A DNA stretch of 64,000 nt, taken from NCBI GenBank assembly GCA_009192285.1, contig CM018604.1:2480001-2544000 (forward strand). The letters are read 5' to 3'. Positions 34,024 to 42,289 of the stretch are shown here, one piece after another. Under the pieces are notes generated by a model, which saw only the letters and a program-made list of their open reading frames with translations, ran no database searches and was not told the origin of the DNA. This DNA comes from Morchella semilibera (lineage: Eukaryota > Ascomycota > Pezizomycetes > Pezizales > Morchellaceae). Position 1 is the first letter of the stretch; each line of letters starts with the position of its first letter. A program made the position numbers and the translations under genes.

Positions 34024-35274
34024 TGCCCTTTCCGAAGGTGAAATCTTACAGTCTCTGACCAAATGTCCAACCCCCCCGCAATAATAACAACGATTCTCCA
34101 CGCGACGTGCCTCCCTTTCTCTGGAATCCGGGCGACGATAACTATTAGACAAGTCCATGGGGACAGCTCCCCCAGGAGTATAAGAAGGGTGGGCCGCTAG
34201 CGCAGCATTCTTCCATGGTGGTTGGGGTGGTCCTCGTACGACTGGGGATGTTGCTGGTGCGGCGGGGGCGAGGGGCAAAGGGACGCGGAGCAGGGGCACT
34301 TGGAATCTGAAAACGAAATCTCCCCATCCTGGCCTGTAGCGCCCGTTGCTTGTTATCAAGACGTTGGAGGAGCAGCCCGCAGTCCTTAATCGTAGTTGGT
34401 GTTTCATTCTGAATCATCGGGGCCATTAGGTCCTGGTTAAGTCCTTCCAGGAGACATTCAATCTTGGCCGCCTCGTTGAACTCAGAGTCGGCAGCATGGC
34501 GCTGGAACTCTGCAAAATATTCCGAGAAGGTACGTTGGCGTTGCCTGATTTCCCTCAAGTGGCGAGCAGCAGTGGCAGCGCGATCTGGATCCCCAAAAGC
34601 ATTATTCAAAATTTCAAAAAACTCCGCCATTGAGTCAAGAGCAATTCTTTCATCCGTAATATAAACAAGAAATTGATCCACCGCCAGTCCTTCCAACATC
34701 AGCAAACTCAACTTATGACTGGAGTCTCCCAACACTCTCCTGATTCTCCTGGAGATTTTTTGAGTCTCCTGAGGCTCAGGAGACATCAAGAGACAAATGA
34801 AGTCTTGCTGATGAATCGAGAGATCGAATACGCAAGTTGTTGAGCCGAAATAGGAAAACGATCGAGGTTAGCCATAAGCTTAATCTGTAGTTGCCTCTGG
34901 AAGGTCCTGAGATTCTTGCGATCGCACCGGTATTTCTCCGGGTCGGGAAGTTTCTCTGACTTGGATGGCTTGGTTAAGTCGTCGTGGAGCTCCTCTAAAC
35001 CTCCTTTGACTCCTTCTTGCAACTTTTTGATCTTAGCCCGTAGTCCCTGGATTTCTTTGTGGAGCTTGGCCCGGCCTTGTTCGATTTCGGAGTGATGGGT
35101 ATTGAAGTCGATTGCATATTGCCGAACCCCTCCGTGCGCTCTTTGGAGGAGGGCATATGCTTGCTTCGCTTCGTCCGTTGCGGTGGGGTCCACTTGAGGG
35201 TGAGCGACAAAGAACCCCTCGAGACCCGTATGGAGCTTTTGATAGTCAAATGCATCGGTAGCGGGAGCGGTCAT
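34024..35274 (-). pseudogene. Gypsy-1 Gag, interrupted
   Basis: It starts MTAPATDAFDYQKLHTGLEG at 35274. A coiled-coil-like stretch (EIEQGRAKLHKEIQGLRAKI) precedes the Gag core (KLPDPEKYRCDRKNLRTFQR). The frame is broken after LAYSISR by the miniature element 34697-34813 and resumes with LEGLAVDQFLVYITDERIAL. A zinc knuckle (CYYCGGVGHLVRDC) lies near 34055-34100. The end is cut by the solo LTR. Confidence 0.85.
34697..34813 (+). mobile_element. CATCAGCAA miniature element c (complete, 117 bp)
   Basis: It runs CATCAGCAAACTCA...GTCTTGCTGATG with AA on both sides (34695-34696 and 34814-34815). Removing it and one AA restores the Gypsy-1 gag frame, which proves that it is an insertion. Inside is a palindromic GTCTCC/GGAGAC array around GAGGCTC. 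Confidence 0.82.
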
Positions 35275-35336
35275 GGTGAACTATGGTGCGAGGGACTTAG
35301 AGCTGTGCCGGTCAGGAAGAGATGGTCTCGTCTTAG

Positions 35337-35591
35337 TGTGACGGAGTGACGCGACGCAAAGAAGAAGATGACAATGATGATGCAGAGGGACCTGAGGAGC
35401 ACAGCCTAATGACGAGGAGACCGACGAAGACAAAGGTAGCACCGGGCAGGCACAAACACAGGCACCGGCGAAGGCAAAGGCAAGGGCAAAGGCACAAGGG
35501 CACAAGGCAGGGATAGTAAGGACTGAATGGATCTCAACGGGAACGATGAAGGATACTATGAGTTTCCTCCCGTTAGAGGGTCAAGTATTTG
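35337..35591 (-). repeat. Gypsy-1 5' LTR, truncated
   Basis: It follows the 3' LTR closely from TGTGACGG to GTCAAGTATTTG. It is then cut by the CATCAGCAA end of element 1. The sequence between it and the gag start (35275-35336) holds the primer-binding site region. Confidence 0.83.
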
Positions 35592-35730
35592 CATCAGCAA
35601 ACTCACATGTCTCCGCCTGGCGCACCTGGCGTCCCTAGCGCTCCAGGCGTTGAAAACACAGACCGCGTCTCCAGGAAAGGAGCGCTCCGCCAGGGGGACC
35701 GGTTTCCGCCACCAGCGCCTGGCGCCGCCC

Positions 35731-36030
35731 GGCGCACACTATCATCTCCTGGCGCACACTATCATCTCCTGGCGCACTCTACTATCTCCTGGGGCACTAT
35801 AATATCTCCTGGCGCTCTCTACTATCCCCTGGGGCACTCTACTATCTCCTGGCGCACTCTACTATCTCCTGGGGCACCATAATATCTCCTGGCGCACTCT
35901 ACTATCCCCTGGGGCACTCTACTATCTCCTGGCGCACTCTACTATCTCCTGGGGCACCATAATATCTCCTGGCGCACTCTACTATCTCCTAGGGCACTAT
36001 ATTATCTCCTGGCACCCCCTATTCTGTCCT
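35731..36030 (+). repeat. Tandem array, 15 units of 20 bp
   Basis: Units alternate between GGCGCACTCTACTATCTCCT and GGGGCACTATAATATCTCCT types without length change, exactly 300 bp. The array lies just inside the left end of element 1 and is likely a subterminal protein-binding array. Confidence 0.9.
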
Positions 36031-36230
36031 GGTGTATGCGCCTGGCGATTCGCTAGTGCTCTAAAGGGAGTCGCCAGTGCTCTCATGGCAGTCGGGAATG
36101 CTCCCAGGGCACTCCCGAAGCTGTGTTTATTGATATCTCATACTACTATACTACTAAATCCAGCTAAAGATAGATATGAACTAATAATAGTACCCCGTAT
36201 CACCACAGGTAATTGCCTATCGCGCGCAGA

Positions 36231-38668
36231 TCACCCTTCATCTTCCTCCAAGATCGTCTCCACAGTAGAGCCGAGGTCTACGCCTCTGAGTCGAGCGTCG
36301 ATCACCGAATCATCGTCTTCGCCGTCATCCAAGGACTCCGCGGGCCTGGGCGCTACCCTGATTGTTTTCCGAGCCTTCCGGAATGCTGCCAGATCGGCGG
36401 CAAGTGCATCATCATCTTCATTCAACCCCTCTACGGGTATAACCTCCAGGATTACCCCCTTCACTTCCCGTATCTGAAACTGAGGTTAGTCAGGTGGCTT
36501 GCTGTACTATGGCTAGTTGCTTACCTTATCTCGAAGATTCTCCTTGATCAACTCCAAAACAGCCTCCTGGTTCGCTCTACTACGAGCCCTCCATGTATTC
36601 ATCATCCTCGTGAATGTTTCTAGTACCATCAGCACTCGTGAATGCCCTCATGGCACTAGGGCACTACTTACTCACGACTGTCTCGTTCTGAGATTGAAAG
36701 TGCTCTGGTCTCACATACCACCCCGTCGACCAGGCGCGAATTCCATGCCAGATCGCCGTAGATATCAGACAAATCAGAGTAGGTGTTATCCGCTCTAAAA
36801 ACTCAGGGTCTCTAACCCCCCGCATCCTGATACCGTCGAAGAATTTGAAATAAAGAATGTCCACGATCTCTGGTGCCAGAAACCGGCAGCGATGTGTCCA
36901 AGGTTGTCAGCGCACTCCTCAAAGCTCTCTGGGCACTCCCGAATGCTCTATGGGCAAAAACGTACCTCATAGTGGTCTGGATGGCTAATGAAACGGTCAC
37001 CTTGCAGGAGAAAATTCACGCGCGCCGCTCTTCCATCTGACATCGCGAATTTTGAAAAACCCATAAATGGTTCTGTCGGCGATCCGGCTTTTGACCTCGC
37101 TCATCAAATGTGAGCGGACACGGGAGTGGACGCTCCTGACCTATTTCATCTTAGTAGTGTCCTCAAAGCATTGGGCAGTGCCCTCAGGGCACTGAGGAAT
37201 GCCCCTGGTGTACTCACTTGCTTAATTATAGCCTCGTCAAGTTCTGGCGTGCAACCTACAATATGACTAGCCTTGCTCCACATATTCACCACCAGAGACC
37301 AGAGCCTCGCAGGGTTCGGAAAGGGTTCCTGGAGTAGAGTATGTTCGCCGATTAGGACACTGCATTCTCGTTCGACTCGCTGAGCCTGCACCGGGATTGT
37401 GCTTACGCTCCTCGAGTTACTGCTACGACGAACCTGGGAGGGAATGTCCTGAGAGCTCTCGTCAATATACCCAGAGGCAGGTGGAGATTCATATCCGGGC
37501 AGAGGTGGCTGCCCTGATGATGGTGGTGGTTGCTCCTCTTCTCTAGACCACTGCTGATAACCTGATTCCGTACTCTCATTCCGACATTCATCATATGGTT
37601 GGTTTGGGGACGAACATTGAGGGTCCGGCTCATAGATAAGTGATCTTCGTGGCACGATATCCCGTGTGGCACTCCCCATTGCTCTAGAGGCACTCCTGGA
37701 TTGGCGTATGGGGGGCGTATTTTCAGAGTCCGGCTCATAAAAAGAAGTAGTTAGTGCTCTCTATGCAGCAGCAGCGGCGTCCCGTGATGCACTCCCCACC
37801 GCTCTCGAAGCACCCGCGGGTTGGCGCGTAGGGGGCGTATATTCAGAGTCCGGCTCGTAAAAAGAAGTAGTTAGTGCTCTATGTGCAGCAGCGGCGTCCC
37901 ATGATGCACTCCCCACTGCTCTCGGGGCACTCGCGGATGTTTCTGCCACTCTGCCCACTGCTCTCAGGGCACTCGCGGATGTTTCTGCCGCTCTGTGTAC
38001 TGAATCCGGAGCCCGTCCAGATCCTCGTTCCCGGTTTCTCATAGGTTTAGCCGCCGGACGGTTTCCTTTCTGCGTCCCCACCCACTTATCAGTTAGCAAG
38101 AGGCAGCTTGAAGGAATGGCTACTATACCTGAACCACAGACAATTCAACATCCGATGAGGCAATTGCCTCCATTACCGCTGCTGTTGGCTTTCTTCGCGT
38201 AGTTGCCGGTGCGCTGGCAGTGGTAGCCAGTGCTGATGGGGGCCTCTTACCGCTCACTTGACTTCTTGATGTCCGGGTTGATTGTGGAGTCTGTGAATAG
38301 TTGGTATCGTCCTCAGAAGAGTGCTCTGAGGGGGGGATTTCCTCCTGGTCCTCGACATCCGACCCTGCATTCCCTTGATCTTCCTCCGGAATGTTGAATA
38401 ATACCTGTCTCTCACGACTACGCAAACCACTACGCAGAGCACCTTTGGGAGGTGAAGGCACTGGTGGAGGCACCGGTGGCGGCGCCATCAGTGGCACCTC
38501 CGGTATATCATCGAAGTCTGTGGTTGAACCGTCATCATTCAATTCGGTGATACGATCTGATTCATTTAAGACTTCACCAGTAGTAGGGAGGGTCCTAGGG
38601 CGTTTATGAATCGCATTGGGATCCCCTCCACTAGCAGTGGGAAGAGGCCGCTTGCTGCTAGGGGGCAT
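36231..38668 (-). pseudogene. Element 1 accessory gene 2 (DUF6532-like), multi-exon
   Basis: Exon 1 (38668-38129) encodes a disordered, Ser/Pro-rich start and ends VELSVVQ before GTATAG. A second large exon holds repeats of TTSFYEPDSE and ends in VLIGEHTLLQEPFPNPARLW and ELDEAIIKQ (near 37220). Further exons encode SRVRSHLMSEVKSRI, VNFLLQGDRFISHPDHYE, VDILYFKFFDGIRMRGVRDP with TLICLISTAIWHGIRAWSTG, RMMNTWRARSRANQ, and a tail (LNEDDDALAADLAAFRKARK) ending at 36231. The TAIW..LR.W..G block resembles the C-terminal part of the fungal DUF6532 family; that is an inference. One base too many near 37020 and a stop near 37758 suggest that this copy is damaged. Function unknown; the homologue is at 46966-49731. 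Confidence 0.68.
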
Positions 38669-38838
38669 CTTGATTATCCGGAGGGTGTTGACGAGTGCTT
38701 ACAGGGCAGAGCTGTGCCCCTGAAAGAAGTGCGGGGTTAGTAGACTATTTTCTTGGCGTGAAAATTTTCCACGCCTAGCCTAATATGGAATTAGCGCATC
38801 GTCACATACTATCACTCGGAAGTTCACTTCATCTCATT

Positions 38839-39000
38839 GGGGGCACTCCTCACTACCCCTGGAGCACTCCTCACTGCCCCGGGAGCACTGTTCACTGCCC
38901 CGAGCACTTCTCACTGCCCAGGGAGCACTGTTCACTGACCTGTGAGCACTGTGAATCACTGACTCGGGAGCACTCGCGACTGCCCTGGGGGCATTGATTC
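38839..39000. repeat. Cluster of the element 1 motif
   Basis: Seven or eight units of about 21 bp of the type GAGCACTCCTCACTGCCCCGG follow each other between the two accessory genes. A smaller cluster (GAGCAG...GACTGCCCT) lies at 39115-39172. No coding sequence is seen here. Confidence 0.82.
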
Positions 39001-40151
39001 TGGAGTGCAAAAAACAAATTTATTGCTTGCCTAGATGATAATGCTAACATGAAACACAACAAAGCCTCCGGGAAGGATAGCGGGGCGACAAAACTTCTTA
39101 ACAACAAATACGAATGCCCTGTAAGCAGTGGCGACTGCCCTCCGAGCAGCCCCGACTGCCCTTGGAGCAGAGAACGGATCAACAAAGCATCAATAAATAT
39201 AGTAGGAAACTTAACAATCTTTAGCTTGCCTCAGTAGTATCCGCATTAGCCTTTTCCTTAGCTGCTCTCCGTTCTGCTATCTCGGCGGGAGTCCAGATCT
39301 TCCCAACTAGGAAATCCGGGTCGTCCGGGCCAACTCCTAAGGGGAACTTCCGAAGGTATAGTGGTGTAAGTTGGTCGATGCCGCCCTGCTGCCTATCCCG
39401 ACGTACTATGAGCTCGTGGAGGACTTTTTGGAAACCTATGTCGCTACGGGGCAACTGTATCCTGCGCCCGGTGGCTGTGACCCCTGACATTTGGATCGAA
39501 CTCGGTATCTTCTGCCGGCAGGTCGACGAGAGTGTAGTCCTCCTCCTGTATGTAGGGAAAGACCTGCGAGCGGGTGGGGTCTCTAGACCATCGACGCCAG
39601 CCGTGCCTGCCCTGTGGAGAATGGCCAGTATCCTGCGGGGTCTAGCCTTGGTGTCTTGCAACCAACACTCAACCTCCTCGCTGTCGGTGATCTGGACGCT
39701 CCTCGGGGCCTGTCCTTCAGGGGCATCCTCCATTGCTCCCTGGATAGACCTGATAACCCTACCCGCTGGGTATGCTTTAGTATTACCCTGCAAAGCTCAT
39801 TGAAGGTGGGTTTGGTCATGATCCCCGCGAAGTTAGGCTCATTGCCCTCGTCGTCCCAGAAGTATTCAGGCGTTACACTGGGGTGGTGGCCTCCATAAAA
39901 ATCAGGGTCTACCACGGTTACCGTAATGCTGGGTCGGGATTGCTCCAGGGGCACCCGCGATTGTCCTTGGGACTGTGATGATGCCCCTTCCTCCGGAGGC
40001 TCGTCGGTATTGCCATGCCTGGCCCTAAACTCACGCATGCCATTGCCTCTAGACCGCCTCTCCTTGGTTCCAACGTCACTGATGAGCCACTTCAGGGCAT
40101 CCGACAGGTCTTTCTTAGCAGGGCCTTCTTCACCCCTCCATATAGGGGCAA

Positions 40152-40785
40152 TGTCCCGGCGTCTTGGCATCTGTCCCGACAGTCCGGTAGGTGATGCATG
40201 GTTATGATTGTTGTGGTAATGTTAAGCGAGAGCGGGGAACGCGAGTTGAAGGTTGTCGTCATTAGGTTCTAGAAGGTTCGATGGCGTGATGGATTGGTAA
40301 TGTAGAATACTGGAGATGGTGGGGAGGATTACGAGGTGTGGTAGCGACGGGTTTCTATGGGGTTCTATGAGCGAAAGTGTGAGTCATAGCGGATCAGTGA
40401 GGAAGGTGTGTTAAATAGCGGGGATAGATGTTTTCCTTAGTTCTTTCTTTCTTTTCTCTCTGTCTCGTCTTCCTGTTATTCTGGTACATAGGAATCAACT
40501 CCTATTTCTAAGCCATAGCCTCCCGTATCAAAGACTCTGTCCTCCAAAAAAGGGAAATCTTATAGTACTTATCATTGTTCCCGTTGAGGTCCATCTGGTC
40601 CTCGCTTTCCCTGCTCTGTGTCCTTGTGCCTTTACCCTTGCTTTTGCCTTCGCCAGTGCCTGTGCTTGTGCCTGCCCGGTGTTGTCTTTGTCTTCGTCGG
40701 TCTCCTCGTCGCGTAGACTGTGCTCCTCGAGCCTATCTGCGTCATCATTGTCATCTTCTTCTTTGCGTCGGGTTACTCCGTCACA
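40152..40785 (+). mobile_element. Solo LTR with GGCAA target duplication
   Basis: It is 634 bp long, from TGTCCCGG to CGTCACA, of the Gypsy-1 family. GGCAA precedes it (40147-40151) and follows it (40786-40790). Removing it and one GGCAA joins FLKHLA to PIWRGEE in a single frame of accessory gene 1. Confidence 0.9.
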
Positions 40786-40999
40786 GGCAAGGTGTTTCAA
40801 AAACTCGGTGGCTATAAGCCAGCTGCATAACTGGTTGAATTGGACCATACCAGACTTGGTCTTGTTCACACAGCCTGTGGCTATCATGCGCGCGGTGAGG
40901 TCATTGCGGAGAGTAGTATAGACCTTGCTCGTACCGGCTAGGCCCAAGGTGGTTTTAGACTTCTGTGCAAGGCGGCTCATTCTGGACCTTTTTGATATG

Positions 41000-41190
41000 C
41001 GTTGGGGGGCACTGAGGTTTGCTTTCTGGGTACTGGCGGTTGCTTTCTGGGCACTGGAGGTTGCTTTCCGGGAGGTTGCTTTCTGGGTACTGGTGGTTAC
41101 TTTCTGGGTACTGGCGGTGGTTTTCTGGGTACTGGCGGTAGCTTTTCGGGCGGCTGCTTTCCGGGCGATTGCTTTCTGGGCGGAGGAGAC
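41000..41190 (-). repeat. Coding tandem repeat in accessory gene 1
   Basis: Units of about 18-24 bp (CTTTCTGGGTACTGGCGGTTG on the plus strand) encode the repeating STQKAT/ARKAT peptide. The GGGCACTGG/GGGTACTGG core resembles the element's dispersed motif. Confidence 0.7.
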
Positions 41191-41617
41191 AGGTTCTGAA
41201 TCAGAGCTGCTCAGGGGACTTAGGCTTGATAACTCAGAATCTGAACTCTCGGACGGTTGGGTCGCTTCAACTTCACTCTCAGCTGCTATATTTGGATGGG
41301 GAAGTTCAGGACTAATTAGCCTAGGCCTCGACCTTGGAACGCCTGATATCTTCTTTCTCTTAGCGTGGGGCCCAGCCTTCTTGGTTGGTGTAGGATAGGA
41401 GCAGTTTCCGTTGCTGGATGAAGGTACGTCGTATATGTCCTTGCGCTTATGGCTGTTGCTGTCCTTGGGGTTACTACCAGTGCTCCGAGGATTGCCGGTG
41501 GTGCTTTGATGGTTGCTGGGAGTTCCCTAATACGAGATAGCTATGAGTATGATGAGATGCTTATAGAATTGGGGGACTGGACCTTATTTATAGAAGTAAA
41601 CTCCATCTTGGTTGGTA

Positions 41618-41775
41618 TGAGTTGAAAGCCGTGAATTGAAAGTAGTGAATCGAAAGCGATGACTTGAAATCGAAAGCGATGACTTGAAAGCGGTGAATCG
41701 AAAGCGATGAATTGAAAACGGTGAATCGGAAGCGATGAATTGAAAGCGGTGATTTGAAAGTGGTGATTTGGAGGT
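41618..41775. repeat. Minisatellite with 14-bp unit
   Basis: About eleven units of TGAATYGAAAGCGR type occupy the region between the divergent transposase and accessory gene 1. The position suggests a part in the shared promoter region, though nothing proves this. Confidence 0.8.
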
Positions 41776-42289
41776 GAGTAGTGGTAGAGGTGCGGATTGG
41801 GCTCCAGTTTGATGCTCTAGGAGCACTCTCGGGTGCTTTGGGGGCACCTGCCTCTCAGACCCTCGCCCAATATGCGATATCCAACATATGATGTCATTAG
41901 CGGCTTCTGCACTGTGTCGTTGGTTTCCTGGCGCTGCCGATTCATGCTGGAGTATCTTCATAGCCCCAGGGTCCAATTGAGCTCTACGGGTTTCGCCATT
42001 GCCTGCAAGCAGTGCCGAATGCTCCTAGGGCAGTCGGGAATGCCCCTAAGACGGTCTGGAGTGCCCCTAGGGCAGTGGCGGGTGCTTTCAGAGAAGGCAT
42101 TGTTTGCAATAGTGTTTGCTGGTACGCTGATGTGATGTTTTTGATATCTGGAAGTCTGTGGGAGGCAAACAAACTATCGATGTCTTGGCGGCAGGGATAG
42201 CTGCAGGGGTAAGGTAAAAACTCCACCTCATGAGCACTAACGACTGCCACTAGAGCACTCCCGACTGCCTCCAGAGCATTCACTGCGCG

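Larger units (their letters stand above)
23274..35591 (-). mobile_element. Gypsy-1, old chromodomain Ty3/Gypsy retrotransposon
   Basis: The two LTRs are at 23274-23904 (3') and 35337-35591 (5', cut by element 1); they differ at only a handful of the roughly 250 shared positions. Between them on the minus strand come gag, protease, reverse transcriptase, RNase H, integrase and chromodomain, all broken. It is the host of three later insertions: Gypsy-2 (25876-31725), a solo LTR (33525-34023) and a miniature element (34697-34813). Confidence 0.88.
39221..41531 (-). pseudogene. Element 1 accessory gene 1, split by an LTR
   Basis: The frame opens at an apparent splice acceptor near 41531 (TATTAG), so a first exon with the start should lie upstream. 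It runs through a Lys/Ser-rich region and a repeat of STQKATAS type (about 41190-41000). MSRLAQKSKTTLGLAG and FNQLCSWLIATEFLKHLA follow. The solo LTR at 40152-40785 lies here, after which PIWRGEEGPAKKDLSDALKW continues in frame. Later blocks are PSITVTVVDPDF, PTFNELCRVI and, in another frame, SVQITDSEEVECWLQDTKAR, HRAG and KIWTPAEIAERRA. The frame change near 39790 may be an intron or an indel. No known domain is recognised. The homologue at 45774-46652 shows the same blocks. Confidence 0.65.

Noticed and set aside
35731-36030. CRISPR array
   Set aside because: The 20-bp units are directly adjacent with no unique spacers, and the setting is a fungal transposon.
40925-41398. 157-codon frame with AFWVLAVAFW repeats that looks like a membrane protein
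   Set aside because: It is the antisense of the Lys/Ser-rich repeat region of accessory gene 1, whose other exons have a homologue in element 2.
36231-41531. TET/JBP-type dioxygenase as the cargo of element 1
   Set aside because: Such genes are known companions of some fungal transposons, but I saw no HxD...H iron-binding motif or other dioxygenase block in either accessory gene.
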